A DNA stretch of 64,000 nucleotides from Gammaproteobacteria bacterium (GTDB taxonomy: Bacteria; Pseudomonadota; Gammaproteobacteria; Pseudomonadales; Azotimanducaceae). Positions 20,989-36,365 of this stretch are shown here, one piece after another. The stretch is from positions 1-64,000 of the forward strand of contig JAPPGA010000016.1 of NCBI GenBank assembly GCA_028821515.1. Reading direction: 5' to 3'. A model generated the notes under the pieces. The model worked only from the letters and a program-made list of their open reading frames with translations, ran no database searches and was not told where the DNA came from. The position numbers were made by a program, and so were the translations under genes. How positions within the stretch are numbered: position 1 is the stretch's first letter; every line of letters starts with the position of its first letter.

Positions 20989-23900
20989 ATGCGTCTTGAC
21001 GGAATCAAGCTCACGGGGTTCAAGTCATTCGTCGACCCGACGTCGATAGCCTTCCCCGGGAATCGGTGTGCGGTCGTCGGCCCCAACGGTTGTGGAAAGT
21101 CGAACATCATCGATGCCGTCCGCTGGGTGATGGGCGAAAGCTCCGCGCTCAAGTTGCGGGGAGAATCCATCGCAGACGTCATCTTCAAGGGCTCGAATTC
21201 CCGCAATGCGACGGCGATGGCATCGATCGAGCTTTCCTTCGACAACACCGACGGTCGCCTCGGGGGCGAGTATGCGAACTTCGGCCGCATCGCGGTGCGC
21301 CGGGAACTCACGCGGGATGCCCACTCCACCTACTACCTGAACGGAAACCGGTGTCGCCGACGCGACATCGTGGACGTGTTCCTCGGCACCGGTTTCGGGC
21401 CGCGGGGCTACTCCATCATCGAGCAGGGCATGATCGGCGAACTGGTCGAGGCGAGACCCGAGGATTTGCGAGCCTACCTGGAGGAATCCGCCGGTATTTC
21501 GAAATACAGGGAGCGGCGCCGGGAGACGGAGAACCGGATGCGGCGCGCGACGGAGAACCTTGATCGCCTGCGCGACATCCGCCAGGAACTGGAAGACCGG
21601 TTGCGCCACCTGCAGCGGCAGGCCCGGGCCGCGGCGCGCTACCGGGAGCTGAAGCGAGAGGAGCGGCTCCGCACCGCGGAGCTGCTGGTGCTGCGCATCA
21701 GGGACATGAATGCGGACCTGGAGGAGCGCGACCGGGCTTTGAAGCGGCTGGAAGTCGAACACGATCAGGCACTGAGCGGCTTGCGGCGTGACGACGCGAA
21801 TATCGAACGTGCGCGGGCCGAGCAGCAGGAACACTCGGATGCATCCAACCGGATCCAGGGATTGGTCTACAAAATCGGCGCGAAGATTGGGGAGACCGAG
21901 TCGGCCATCAGGTTCAATCGTCAGCGCCAGGAGCAGCTTGAGGATGATCTCCAGGGCGCGCAACGTCGATTGGAAGAGATCGTTGGCCAGATCGAGAATG
22001 ACAAGCGGGAAGCGGCGCTACTGGAGGCGGCCATCGCCGCCAAGGTGCCGGAGCTGGACGAAGCCAGAAAGGAAGATGGTCGAGTCGCCGAAGCCTTGGC
22101 TACCGCTGAAGACGATTTGCGTGCGAGTGAGGCCAGGTGGTCGGAGTTCGTTTCGCGGGCGTCGGCCAATGACCGTGAATTGCGCGTGGAAGAAAACCGT
22201 GTCGAGCACATCCAGCAGAACCTGGATCGTCTGCGTCAGCGCTTTGAGCAGCTCGAAGAACAAAACGGCGAGTACGCCTTGCCCACCGATGACCTGGCGG
22301 GGGAACTGGACGAGGCCGAACGTCGCCACGATCTGACAGAGGCAGAGCTCGAAACCTGCGCCACCGAACTGGCGTCGGCGCGCGAGGCCGTCGTTTCCAA
22401 CGAGAACGCGCTGCAGGCAGCGCGCGCCGAGACACAGGGTCTGCGTAACGAATTCGCGGCTTTGGACGCATTGCAGCAAGCTGCGCTGGGTCAAGAGAAT
22501 CACGAGGCGCAGGGATGGATCGACGCGCTGGCGCTTGACCGGGCACCGCGGCTGGGGGCGGAACTGATTGTCGAGCCGGGCTGGGAGCGCGCGGTGGAAA
22601 CGGTTCTCGGGACCGATCTGGGTGCGATCAGGGTTGAGGATATCGGGCACTTTGAGGACGACTTGTGCGGCCTGCAAGCGGGTCGCGTCGTCCTCTACGA
22701 GGGCCAGGAGATCGACGCGAGCCCGAACGGCCAGCAACTTACCCCTTTGGCAGCGCTCGTGGGCACGGACAGGGGCCCGGTTGGCGCCATGCTCGCCGGT
22801 GTGTTCGCGGCGGAGACACTGGATGTCGCCTTGGCCCACAGGTGCAACCTGAAGTCCGGCGAGAGCATCGTTACGCGGGATGCCGTCTGGCTCGGCGTCG
22901 ATTGGGTCCGCGTAAACCGGACGGAAGACGCGGCGCTGGGCGTCGTCGAACGCGCGCAGGACCTGGATGACCTCGGCGCCCGGCTGGTGCAGGCGGACCG
23001 CAAGGTTGCGGAACTGGCCGGGCTGGTGACGAGAGGCAGACGGCACGTTGTCGAACTCGATGGCCGTCGTGACCGGTTGCAGCACCGTTACCGCGAATGT
23101 AGCGACCTGCTGTCCCATCTTCGAACGGAGCAGGGAGTACGCCGGGTGCGCATGGAGGAAGCGGCGGCGCGACAGCATCGCGCGGAGTCCGAGCGCGACG
23201 AGATAGTGGCGCAGGTCGCATCGGAGATGGATCGCAAAGGTGGGGCGCAGACGCGTCTCGCATCGCTGAAGCAGGAAGCGCGAACGTTGGAAACGGAACG
23301 CGCGGAACTGCGTGGGGCACGTGCCCGCCAGGCACAACGCCTGGAAACTGCCAGGAAGGATGCGGCAGCGTGCCGATCACGTCTGCATGCGCTGCAGGTG
23401 GAATATGAGCACCTGACAACGAAGCTGTCTGCCGCCGGGACAGTTCGCTCGAGATTGCACGATCAGCGGTCGGAACTCGAAACGCTTGTGCGCGACTACA
23501 GGGACGACATCGCCGCGAACCTGAAACCGCTTCCAGCACTCGAGGCATCCCTCCAGGAGAAGCTCCGGGAAAAGGTTGGGGTCGACAGGCAGCTGGCGGC
23601 CATTCATCGCCGCGTAGAGGAGGCGGAGAACGCAATACGCGCCCAGGAACAACAACGGCAGGAGAGCAATGCTGCGGTAGAAGGGGCCAGAAGCCGCCTG
23701 CACGCCGCCCAGGTGGAGCGCGAAGGAGTCTCGGCGAGGTATGCCGACTTGTCCGAGCAGCTCGGGAATACCGGCGTGAATGTCGATGAGGTCTCCGCGG
23801 CATTGCCCGAGGACGCCGACGAAGGGACCTGGCGTGAGCGAATGGAGAGAATCGAACGCCAGATCAAGCGGCTCGGTGCGGTCAATCTTGCAGCCCTCGA

Positions 23901-24486
23901 GGAGCTGGAAACGCAGTCGGAGCGCAAGCGCTATCTCGACGCGCAGAACGAAGATCTTGAGCGGGCACTCAGTACCCTGCGCGCGGCGATAGAGCGAATC
24001 GACCGGGAAACGAGGACGCGATTCAAGTCGACTTTCGACGCGGTAAACGAACACCTGAAGAACCTGTTCCCCAAGCTTTTTGGTGGGGGGCATGCGTACC
24101 TTGAGCTGACCGGCGACAATCTCCTGGATGCGGGGGTGAGCCTGATGGCCCGCCCTCCCGGAAAGCGGAACTCGGGCATACAGATGCTGTCGGGAGGCGA
24201 GAAAGCCATGACGGCGATTGCATTGGTCTTTGCCATCTTTCAGCTCAACCCGAGCCCGGTCTGCCTGCTGGACGAGGTGGATGCGCCGCTTGACGACACG
24301 AATGTGGTTCGGTTCGCGGAACTTCTCAAGGAAATGTCGAGCGAGGTGCAATTCGTGGTGGTCACGCACAACAAGCTGACCATGGAAATGGCGGACCAGC
24401 TTCTCGGTGTGACGATGAACGAACCGGGCGTGTCGCGACTGGTTTCGGTGGATCTGGATGAGGCGGCGGCAATGGCCGCCGTCTAA
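20989..24486 (+). CDS. smc: Chromosome partition protein Smc
   Basis: GPNGCGKSNIIDAVRWVMGE Walker A; long coiled coils; LSGGEKAMTAIALVFAI; VCLLDEVDAPLDDTNV. Confidence 0.97.
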   Translation: MRLDGIKLTGFKSFVDPTSIAFPGNRCAVVGPNGCGKSNIIDAVRWVMGESSALKLRGESIADVIFKGSNSRNATAMASIELSFDNTDGRLGGEYANFGRIAVRRELTRDAHSTYYLNGNRCRRRDIVDVFLGTGFGPRGYSIIEQGMIGELVEARPEDLRAYLEESAGISKYRERRRETENRMRRATENLDRLRDIRQELEDRLRHLQRQARAAARYRELKREERLRTAELLVLRIRDMNADLEERDRALKRLEVEHDQALSGLRRDDANIERARAEQQEHSDASNRIQGLVYKIGAKIGETESAIRFNRQRQEQLEDDLQGAQRRLEEIVGQIENDKREAALLEAAIAAKVPELDEARKEDGRVAEALATAEDDLRASEARWSEFVSRASANDRELRVEENRVEHIQQNLDRLRQRFEQLEEQNGEYALPTDDLAGELDEAERRHDLTEAELETCATELASAREAVVSNENALQAARAETQGLRNEFAALDALQQAALGQENHEAQGWIDALALDRAPRLGAELIVEPGWERAVETVLGTDLGAIRVEDIGHFEDDLCGLQAGRVVLYEGQEIDASPNGQQLTPLAALVGTDRGPVGAMLAGVFAAETLDVALAHRCNLKSGESIVTRDAVWLGVDWVRVNRTEDAALGVVERAQDLDDLGARLVQADRKVAELAGLVTRGRRHVVELDGRRDRLQHRYRECSDLLSHLRTEQGVRRVRMEEAAARQHRAESERDEIVAQVASEMDRKGGAQTRLASLKQEARTLETERAELRGARARQAQRLETARKDAAACRSRLHALQVEYEHLTTKLSAAGTVRSRLHDQRSELETLVRDYRDDIAANLKPLPALEASLQEKLREKVGVDRQLAAIHRRVEEAENAIRAQEQQRQESNAAVEGARSRLHAAQVEREGVSARYADLSEQLGNTGVNVDEVSAALPEDADEGTWRERMERIERQIKRLGAVNLAALEELETQSERKRYLDAQNEDLERALSTLRAAIERIDRETRTRFKSTFDAVNEHLKNLFPKLFGGGHAYLELTGDNLLDAGVSLMARPPGKRNSGIQMLSGGEKAMTAIALVFAIFQLNPSPVCLLDEVDAPLDDTNVVRFAELLKEMSSEVQFVVVTHNKLTMEMADQLLGVTMNEPGVSRLVSVDLDEAAAMAAV

Positions 24487-24659
24487 GCGCCTGTTGTTGA
24501 AGACTTCCGTGGAACAAGTGTCTCGGGGAGCATTCAGCGACCCGGGACAGTTGTTGCATGGTCGACGAGCGGGGCCGGGCCACAGGCGAGGCCGAAGGCG
24601 TCGGCTGTGGGGCACTTGCGGAAAGTTGCGGGAAAGTTGCGGAAAGAGGAGTTGATTCG

Positions 24660-28625
<3,966 letters not shown>

Positions 28626-28895
28626 CCGACAGGCACCCGTCAGTGCTGGACTGACGCGGTCGGGCGCATTCCCTGGCGAACTGGCGGGACCAGGTTGCCA
28701 GTCGACAGCCGGCTTGGCATAGCATAGTGGCAGGCGCCACGAAGTATGGGGAGCGCGAGGGGATATCCCCTCGTTAGAGACAACCCGAAGCCGAGGCACC
28801 GGCTGTCGAGCGCTTCCCTGACAATCACGATGCGCCTGCGCCGCGAACTGCGGCTGCGAAGATGCAGGCCGGGGATACACGACGGATTCCGTTCC

Positions 28896-30980
28896 GTGAA
28901 GGATGACTACAAGGCCCTGATCCAGGGCGCGTACAGTTCGTGGCTGGAAGGGCGCGGCTTCAGGCCCCGAAAGGGCCAGCGGGAGATGATCGCGTACGTC
29001 ACGCGCGCCCTCGGCGGTGAGCAACCGCGCCTTTGCGTCATCGAAGCAGGGACAGGAACCGGCAAGACTGCCGCATATTGCCTGGCTGTCATCCCCCTGG
29101 CACAGGCGCTGGGCTTGAGGGTGCTCATCAGCACCGCGACCGTCGCGCTGCAGGAGCAGGTCGTTTTCGGAGACTTGCCGGACCTGCAGGCGCACACCGA
29201 CCTCGACTTCGACTTTGCGCTTGCCAAGGGTCGGAGGCGCTACGTCTGTCTCAAGCGGCTCGATGAGCGACGCTACGGCGATGGTGCCCAGGAATCGCTG
29301 CTTGAGGTGCCGGAACCGCAGGATGTCCCCACCTACCAAGGGATGTACTCGGCCTTCGAACAGGGCGACTGGAACGGCGAACTCGACACATGGGACGAGG
29401 GTGTGCGGACCCAGGCGTGGTCCGCCGTGACGACGGATCACCGTGGTTGCACGCACAGTCGATGTGGCTTCTTCGGCGTTTGTCCCTTCTACCAGGCTCG
29501 TCGTGAGGCAGAGGAAGCGCGCGTCGTCGTGGCGAACCACGATCTCGTCCTGGCGGACCTTAGCCTGGGCGGGGGCGTCATCCTGCCGCCGCCGGAGGAG
29601 ACCATCCTGGTCGTGGACGAGGCGCACCACATTGCGGACAAGGCGCGCGAACACCTGACGGCGCGCGCGCGGCTGCGCGGAACGCGTGAGTGGCTGGAAC
29701 AGGTGGAGACGACCGTCGGCACCTGCGCCCAGCACTTTTCCCGGCCCCGGGAACTGGTGGGGTTGGCGTCATCCCTGGCAGACGACGCCGCTGTCGCGAC
29801 GGGCTTGATCCGTGACCTCGAAAGCCTGGCGGGCCAACTCGACTTTGACCGGGCGTGGGAGGAACGCGCGAACTGTCGGTTCGCGCTGGGTCGGGTACCT
29901 GGGCAAATCGCCGATGTCTGCGACCCCTTGAGCGGTAGCCTCGGCACTCTGACTGAACGCCTGGCAACCTTCCAGGGCTACCTTGAGGAAGTGTCGAAAG
30001 GCGAACGCAACTGGCCCAATGGCTATCTCGCCGAAGACTGGCTCGGTCCCGCGGGACAGATGGTGGGGCGTGGGGAGGAGGCCACATTGCTGTTTCGGGA
30101 TTACGCATCGGGGACTGACGGTGGCGTTGAGGGACAGCTCATGGCGCGCTGGGTGACGCGGCTCAGGTTCGAGAAAGACGCGGACCTCGAGTTCGTGTCG
30201 GCCCCCCTGCAACCGGGCGAGACGCTTCGGGAAAAACTGTGGGAACGTTGCTACGGGGCGCTTTGCACGTCCGGAACGATACGGGCGCTCGGCAGCTTCG
30301 ACCGCTTTCTCGAGAAAGCCGGACTCCCCGAGGCATCTAGCCAGCATTTCATTCCCAGTCCCTTCGACTACCCGCGCCTCGCCAGTTTCAACGTGCCGGC
30401 AATGCGCTCGGACCCGCGCAACGCACAGGCCCATACGGAGGAGATATCGGAACTGATTCCCGAACTGCTGGAACTCGAACCGAGCGCCCTGGCCCTGTTT
30501 TCGTCCTGGCGGCAGTTTCGTGAAGTGGTGGCCGCGTTGCCGGTCCATATCCGGGACCGTTGCCGTTTGCAGGACGAAGGATCGAAACAGGCGCTCCTCA
30601 AGATGCATCGATCCGAAGTGGACGCGGGCGAACCGAGCTACATCCTGGGGCTCGCGAGCTTTGCCGAAGGCGTTGACCTGCCGCACGAATATTGCCGCCA
30701 CGTCATCATCGCCAAGCTGCCTTTCGCAGCACCCGACAACCCGGTGGAACAGGCGTTTGCCGAGTGGCTGGAGAGCCAGGGGCGGGCGCCGTTTTTCGAG
30801 GTCGCCCTGCCGGAGGCGGCGCTTCGCCTCGTGCAGGCTTGTGGCCGACTGATCCGCCACGAGGAAGACTACGGCCGGATCACCCTGCTTGACCGCCGCA
30901 TCGTCACGTTTCGCTACGGCAGGTCAATCCTCGAATCACTTCCTCCGTATCGACTGGAGATCGGATCCCGCGCGGAATAG
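28896..30980 (+). CDS. dinG: DinG-family ATP-dependent DNA helicase (Fe-S type)
   Basis: EAGTGTGKTAAYC Walker A, VDEAHH, Fe-S Cys (RRRYVC...CTHSRCGFFGVC); GTG start assumed. Confidence 0.9.
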   Translation: MKDDYKALIQGAYSSWLEGRGFRPRKGQREMIAYVTRALGGEQPRLCVIEAGTGTGKTAAYCLAVIPLAQALGLRVLISTATVALQEQVVFGDLPDLQAHTDLDFDFALAKGRRRYVCLKRLDERRYGDGAQESLLEVPEPQDVPTYQGMYSAFEQGDWNGELDTWDEGVRTQAWSAVTTDHRGCTHSRCGFFGVCPFYQARREAEEARVVVANHDLVLADLSLGGGVILPPPEETILVVDEAHHIADKAREHLTARARLRGTREWLEQVETTVGTCAQHFSRPRELVGLASSLADDAAVATGLIRDLESLAGQLDFDRAWEERANCRFALGRVPGQIADVCDPLSGSLGTLTERLATFQGYLEEVSKGERNWPNGYLAEDWLGPAGQMVGRGEEATLLFRDYASGTDGGVEGQLMARWVTRLRFEKDADLEFVSAPLQPGETLREKLWERCYGALCTSGTIRALGSFDRFLEKAGLPEASSQHFIPSPFDYPRLASFNVPAMRSDPRNAQAHTEEISELIPELLELEPSALALFSSWRQFREVVAALPVHIRDRCRLQDEGSKQALLKMHRSEVDAGEPSYILGLASFAEGVDLPHEYCRHVIIAKLPFAAPDNPVEQAFAEWLESQGRAPFFEVALPEAALRLVQACGRLIRHEEDYGRITLLDRRIVTFRYGRSILESLPPYRLEIGSRAE

Positions 30981-31073
30981 CAAATCCCGCCCAGGCGCGC
31001 TCTTTCTCTCCACCCCACGCCCGGCGAAGACTGCCGGCCCTCCCGGTTTGGCCATGAGCCGTCCCCGCCCGGT

Positions 31074-32432
31074 TCATCGCCTCTCGCGTTCCCTGGCAAT
31101 CACCCTGCGGTTCCACGCTCGTCCCCACAGCCCGAGAACCACGTTCGTCAGTGCGGCGGCGGCGAACACACCCGTGTAGCCCCAATGGCGGCTCGCGGCC
31201 AGCGCGAGGGGGACATAGAAGACGAACAGCCGCATCAGGGAGAGCAGCAATGGGGGCGTGGGTCTGGACAACGCCTGGAATGCGCCGTTGGCAACGTTCA
31301 GCATGCCCGCGAACCCAAGGGTGATCGGGAGGATGTAAAGATAGGTGGTGGCGGTGGCAACCACCTGCGGTTCGTCATTGATCAGCGACACGAAAGCACG
31401 TCCGCCGATCCACATGATCGTGGCGGCGATCACGCCCCATAGCAGGCAATAGCGATAGCAGAGGGCGAGCGCGCGGTCGACGCGGTCGAAGAGGCGGGCG
31501 CCCCAGTTCTGGCCGACGAGAGGCGTCGTGCTTGACGAAATGCCGATGACCACCATGAAGACCACCGCGTCGATGCGGGCGGCGACGCCGAACCCGGCGA
31601 CTACGGCGGTCCCGAAAGAAGCGAGCAGGCGCGTGATGATGCCGGACGACAACGGCTCCATGAGGTTTGTGGCCATGGCGGGGATGCCGACGTGGAGGAT
31701 GGTTCGCGCGGAATCGAAGAACTGGCGCAGGGAAGCGCGGATCATCCGGCGCTTCAGGACGAACCAGTAGGCGGTCATCAGGAAGGACAGGGTCCGCGCC
31801 AGGACGAACGCCCAGGCCGCGCCGTCGACGCCCAGCGCGGGGAACCCCAACCAGCCAAAAATGAGGAACGGACCGATCAACACCTGCACGGCAGATCCGG
31901 CCGCCATGACCAGCCCGGGAAAAGCGGGATCGCCGATGGAGCGCATGAGGCCGGAGCCCACCATCGCAAGACCGAACAGCGGGAACCCGATCGCCCAGAT
32001 GCAGACATAGGAAACGACGAGATCGAGGATGTCGCCTCGCGCGCCGAGCAGGTGAAACAGCGGCTCGGCGAACGAGACCAGCAGCACGGCACAGACGACA
32101 TTGAATATCAGGTCGAGCAGGAGGCCGTGGCTGGCCAGTACTGCCGCGCGTTCGTTTTCTCCGCCGCCGACGGCGCGCGCGAGCACCGCGCTGGTGCCGA
32201 TGCCGATGCCTCGGGTCGCGGCGCTGAGTGCCATCACCACCGGAAAGGTAAAGGTGACGGCGGCGATCGCGTTGGTGCCGAGGATGCCGAGATATACGGC
32301 CTCCACGAATTGCGCCAGGGTCATGGCTAGGAAACCCATGATCATGAATCCCGACAGGCGCATGACGTGGCCCGGCAGGTCGCCGTCGGTGAAGCTGCCG
32401 CGCGGTCGTCCGGCGGGCGCAGGCGGTTGCAT
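31074..32432 (-). CDS. MATE family efflux transporter
   Basis: 12-TM pattern; LVGQNWGARLFDRVDRAL; PVVMALSAATRGIGIGTSAVLARAVGGGE. Confidence 0.92.
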   Translation of the reverse strand: MQPPAPAGRPRGSFTDGDLPGHVMRLSGFMIMGFLAMTLAQFVEAVYLGILGTNAIAAVTFTFPVVMALSAATRGIGIGTSAVLARAVGGGENERAAVLASHGLLLDLIFNVVCAVLLVSFAEPLFHLLGARGDILDLVVSYVCIWAIGFPLFGLAMVGSGLMRSIGDPAFPGLVMAAGSAVQVLIGPFLIFGWLGFPALGVDGAAWAFVLARTLSFLMTAYWFVLKRRMIRASLRQFFDSARTILHVGIPAMATNLMEPLSSGIITRLLASFGTAVVAGFGVAARIDAVVFMVVIGISSSTTPLVGQNWGARLFDRVDRALALCYRYCLLWGVIAATIMWIGGRAFVSLINDEPQVVATATTYLYILPITLGFAGMLNVANGAFQALSRPTPPLLLSLMRLFVFYVPLALAASRHWGYTGVFAAAALTNVVLGLWGRAWNRRVIARERERR

Positions 32433-32519
32433 GATTGAGGGCCGCTACACTATGCGGGTCGACAGGCCTCGACGAGACCGGGCGCACCATCGCGCGCCGG
32501 CGGCGCAAGGAGAAAGGCA

Positions 32520-33149
32520 ATGAAGGTTCTGGTCATCGGTGCAAACGGCAACACGGCAACGCGCCTCGTGCGACGCCTTGCCCAGGGCCCCCACGATCCG
32601 GTAGCAATGATCCGGGATCCGGCGCAACGCGCGAAGTTCGACGCGCTTGGAGTGCCCACTGTGCTTGGCGACCTGGAGTACCCCATCGATCATGCCGTCT
32701 CCGGCGCGGATGCGATCGTGTTCGCGGCGGGTTCGGGCGGCCATACCGGCAAGGACAAGACGGTATTGGTGGATTACCTCGGCGCGATTCGATCCATGGT
32801 CGCCGCACAGGTCCACGACGTGCGCCGCTACGTCATGCTGAGTTCGCTCAATGCGGACATTCACAGCACGTCGCGAATCGCGCACTATCACAAGGCCAAG
32901 GCCCATGCAGACAACCATTTGCGCGAAACCGGCCTAGCCTACACCATCGTCTGTCCCGGCGGATTAACCGATGACGCCGGCACGGGAAGGGTCGTTGCGA
33001 GCGCCGACCTCGAGGGTCCAGGCCTGACCTCGCGGGAGAATCTGGCGCAGGCATTGGCCATGTGCCTGGATCTTGAAAACACCATCGGGAAGTCCTTCGG
33101 CCTGCTCGACGGAGACATGCCCATCGACGTGGCGTTGCGGTCGCTGTAG
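32520..33149 (+). CDS. NAD(P)-binding SDR/NmrA-like oxidoreductase
   Basis: KVLVIGANGNTATRLVRRLA Rossmann motif; YHKAKAHADNHLRETGLAYTIVCPGGL. Confidence 0.9.
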   Translation: MKVLVIGANGNTATRLVRRLAQGPHDPVAMIRDPAQRAKFDALGVPTVLGDLEYPIDHAVSGADAIVFAAGSGGHTGKDKTVLVDYLGAIRSMVAAQVHDVRRYVMLSSLNADIHSTSRIAHYHKAKAHADNHLRETGLAYTIVCPGGLTDDAGTGRVVASADLEGPGLTSRENLAQALAMCLDLENTIGKSFGLLDGDMPIDVALRSL

Positions 33150-33185
33150 CTTCCCGACCGGTGCCATATCCGGGTGGAAGCGAAA

Positions 33186-35210
33186 CTACCGCATCAGGTT
33201 CTGGTCGCGGATCATCGAGATTTCGTCCCGCAGCGCCGCGGCTTCCTCGAACTCCAGGTTCTTTGCGCGATCCAGCATTTCCCGCTCGAGTTTCTCGAGC
33301 AGCTTGCCGATTTCCGCGGGATCCTCGGGCGTCATCCTGCGGCGCTCGCCGCCGCGGCGGCGGTCGCCAGATCGGCGGCCGGTCTTCGCGCGGCCGGGAA
33401 CTGCCCTGGCGCTTTCCATGATGTCCGGAATGTCCTTGACGATACCCTTCGGCGTGATGTCGTGTTCGGCATTGAAACTTACCTGCTTCGCTCGCCGCCG
33501 CTCGGTCTCGTCGATGGCCGCCCGCATCGATCCCGTGATCGTGTCCGCATAAAGAATGGCGCGACCGTTCAGGTGGCGTGCGGCGCGTCCGATGGTCTGG
33601 ATCAGTGAGCGTTCCGCGCGCAGGAAACCCTCCTTGTCGGCATCAAGGACAGCGACCAGCGAGACCTCGGGCATGTCCAACCCCTCTCGCAACAGGTTGA
33701 TGCCGACGAGCACGTCGAACACCCCGAGTCGAAGATCCCGAATGATCTCGGTTCGCTCCACGGTGTCGATGTCGGAGTGCAGGTAGCGCACGCGCATGCC
33801 GTGCTCGTCGAGGTACTCGGTGAGGTCCTCGGCCATGCGCTTGGTCAGGGTGGTGACCAGGACGCGATCGCCCTTTGCCACAGTCGTCCGAAGTTCCTCG
33901 AACAGGTCGTCCACCTGGGTCGAGGCGGGACGCACGATCACCTGGGGGTCCACGAGGCCCGTGGGACGAACCACCTGCTCCACCACCTGCCCGGCGTTCT
34001 CCGCTTCGTAATCGCCCGGCGTTGCGGAGACGAAGATCATCTGCGGCGACAGCGTTTCCCACTCATCGAATCGTAGCGGCCGGTTGTCCAGCGCCGACGG
34101 GAGCCGAAAGCCGTACTCGACCAGGGTTTCCTTGCGTGACCTGTCTCCCTTGTACATGCCGCCAAGCTGCGGGATGGTGACGTGGGACTCGTCGATGACC
34201 AGGAGTGCGTTCTTCGGCAGGTAGTCGAACAGGGTGGGGGGTGGTTCTCCGGCCTCGCGGCCTGACAGGTAACGCGAGTAGTTCTCGATGCCGCTGCAAT
34301 AGCCGACCTCCTTGATCATCTCGAGGTCGAATCGGGTACGTTGTTCCAGGCGTTGCGCCTCCACCAGCTTGTCGTTGACCCTCAGGTATTCGACGCGGTC
34401 CCGGAGTTCTTCGCGTATGTCGTCGATGACGGCAAGTATGCGTTCCCTCGGCGTGACGTAGTGGGTCTTGGGAAACACCGTGTAACGGGGAACGCGGCTT
34501 GCGACCTCGCCGGTCAGTGGGTCGAACACCGAGATGTTCTCAATCTCGTCGTCGAACAGCTCGATACGCACCGCCTGCTTCTCGGACTCCGCGGGAAAGA
34601 CATCGATCACGTCGCCGCGTACGCGGTAGGCGCCGCGCTGGAACGCGGTGTCGTTTCGCGTGTATTGCAGTTCCGCGAGGCGTCGTACGATTTGGCGCTG
34701 ATCCACCCGGTCTCCGCGGTCGAGGTGGAGCACCATGCGGAGGTACGACTGAGGATCGCCGAGGCCATAGATGGCGGAGACCGATGCGACGATGATCGCA
34801 TCGGAGCGCTCGATCAGCGCCTTGGTGGCGGACAGGCGCATCTGTTCGATGTGGGCGTTGATGGATGCGTCCTTTTCGATGTAGGTGTCGGACGCGGGCA
34901 CGTAGGCTTCGGGCTGGTAGTAGTCGTAGTAGGAGACGAAGTACTCCACGGCGTTGTTCGGGAAGAACTCCCGGAACTCGCCATAGAGCTGGGCGGCCAA
35001 CGTCTTGTTCGGCGCGAGCACCAGCGCCGGGCGCTGGACCGCCTCTATGACCTTGGCAATGGCGAAAGTCTTGCCGGATCCGGTGACGCCCAGGAGGGTC
35101 TGGTGGGCAAGGCCGTCCTCCAGTCCTTCGATCAGTTCGGAGATCGCCGTGGGTTGATCCCCGGCGGGCTCGTAATCGGCGACTACGCGCAGCTCCGAGA
35201 CGGCTTGCAT
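33186..35210 (-). CDS. uvrB: Excinuclease ABC subunit B (UvrB)
   Basis: [44 protein letters not shown]-terminal UVR motif; internal start of the 33186..36248 ORF. Confidence 0.97.
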   Translation of the reverse strand: MQAVSELRVVADYEPAGDQPTAISELIEGLEDGLAHQTLLGVTGSGKTFAIAKVIEAVQRPALVLAPNKTLAAQLYGEFREFFPNNAVEYFVSYYDYYQPEAYVPASDTYIEKDASINAHIEQMRLSATKALIERSDAIIVASVSAIYGLGDPQSYLRMVLHLDRGDRVDQRQIVRRLAELQYTRNDTAFQRGAYRVRGDVIDVFPAESEKQAVRIELFDDEIENISVFDPLTGEVASRVPRYTVFPKTHYVTPRERILAVIDDIREELRDRVEYLRVNDKLVEAQRLEQRTRFDLEMIKEVGYCSGIENYSRYLSGREAGEPPPTLFDYLPKNALLVIDESHVTIPQLGGMYKGDRSRKETLVEYGFRLPSALDNRPLRFDEWETLSPQMIFVSATPGDYEAENAGQVVEQVVRPTGLVDPQVIVRPASTQVDDLFEELRTTVAKGDRVLVTTLTKRMAEDLTEYLDEHGMRVRYLHSDIDTVERTEIIRDLRLGVFDVLVGINLLREGLDMPEVSLVAVLDADKEGFLRAERSLIQTIGRAARHLNGRAILYADTITGSMRAAIDETERRRAKQVSFNAEHDITPKGIVKDIPDIMESARAVPGRAKTGRRSGDRRRGGERRRMTPEDPAEIGKLLEKLEREMLDRAKNLEFEEAAALRDEISMIRDQNLMR

Positions 35211-36115
35211 CAGTCCATGCACTCCAGGACCAGGTCCATCGCCCGGCCCGCGTCGATCCGGTACGCCACCCTGGCGTTGGCCGGGTCCTGCCGGCGCGTG
35301 CTCCGTTGATCGACGACCGTCATGCCCCGCGTCAGCGTTCCCTCGAGTTCGATGTCCACTGCCCGGGGTTCGGTTTCGATCAGTTGGGGATGCGTCACGG
35401 CCAGGACCGCGCACGGGTCGTGCAGGGCGGCTTCGCGGGTACCGATCAGATCCTCCATGCGCGTGTGCAGGTAGTCGAACAGCCCGGCAGCGAACTTCGC
35501 GCGCGGATTGGCGGCCTTGCGCAGGCGGGAAACGATGGCGTCCGTCGTGCGCAACTGGTGCGTCAGATTGAGCCCGCACATGGTGAGCTCTGCGCCCGCC
35601 TGGAAGACGCGCGCCGCCGCCTCCGGGTCGGCGAATATGTTGAATTCGGCAACCCGGGTGGTGTTTCCGACCGTAGCGCTGCCGCCCATGATCGAAATCC
35701 CGGCAATGCGCTGCACCCACGACGGGTCGCGGTCGATGGCGAGCGCAAGATTGGTCAACGGTCCGAGCGCGATGATCCAGACGTCCGGGTCCGGGGCGTC
35801 GAGCAGGAACTCCACGGCGTCGTCGCCGGCCACGGTGCGCCGGTGCTCGACACGCTCGACGCCGTCGAGCCCGGACTGACCATGAACGACCTGCGCATGA
35901 CGGGGTTCGCCTGCCAGCGGACGCGCGGCACCCGCATGCACGGGTGTGTCGACATCGAGCAGCGCGGTCACCATCAGCGCGTTTGCCGTCGTTGCCGCCA
36001 GGGGTGCATTGCCGGACACCGTGGATATGCCAAGCACCTGGGCGTGCCGGTGGGCCAGCATCAGGGCGACGGCATCGTCGTGTCCCGGATCGCAGTCGAT
36101 GATTACGCGGGTCAT
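35210..36115 (-). CDS. Inosine-uridine preferring nucleoside hydrolase
   Basis: [30 protein letters not shown]; stop overlaps uvrB start (TGATG). Confidence 0.93.
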   Translation of the reverse strand: MTRVIIDCDPGHDDAVALMLAHRHAQVLGISTVSGNAPLAATTANALMVTALLDVDTPVHAGAARPLAGEPRHAQVVHGQSGLDGVERVEHRRTVAGDDAVEFLLDAPDPDVWIIALGPLTNLALAIDRDPSWVQRIAGISIMGGSATVGNTTRVAEFNIFADPEAAARVFQAGAELTMCGLNLTHQLRTTDAIVSRLRKAANPRAKFAAGLFDYLHTRMEDLIGTREAALHDPCAVLAVTHPQLIETEPRAVDIELEGTLTRGMTVVDQRSTRRQDPANARVAYRIDAGRAMDLVLECMD

Positions 36116-36167
36116 GGCCGTCACTATAGTGCCGGTCGCCACGGCATTCCACGATGGCCCTTGCGTC

Positions 36168-36248
36168 AATCAGGACACCTCCCACGGGTGAATCAGGGAC
36201 ACCCACGTATCTGCTAGGGACAGGCATCCAAATTGGGGGGACACCCAC
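36168..36248 (+). repeat. Cluster of GGGACACCCAC repeat units (one degenerate, two exact)
   Basis: AATCAGGACACCTCCCAC, AATCAGGGACACCCAC, AATTGGGGGGACACCCAC. Confidence 0.75.
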
Positions 36249-36365
36249 TGAAAACGGACGCCCGCGCGGTGGATTGGTTGTCCCCGCTGGTGACCATCGG
36301 TGCGATTCGGGTGCTTATGCCTGGCGTGTTGAATACACTTGGGTGGTCGAAAAGGTGTGTGCGAA

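Noticed and set aside
24618-24652. GCGGAAAGTT-type triplicated short repeat before zipA
   Set aside because: Only ~10 bp units in three copies upstream of the start; too short to argue for function, probably slippage.
33186-36248. 1020-aa ORF as a uvrB fusion
   Set aside because: The N-terminal third is the nucleoside hydrolase region read in the wrong frame; UvrB starts at the internal ATG at 35210.
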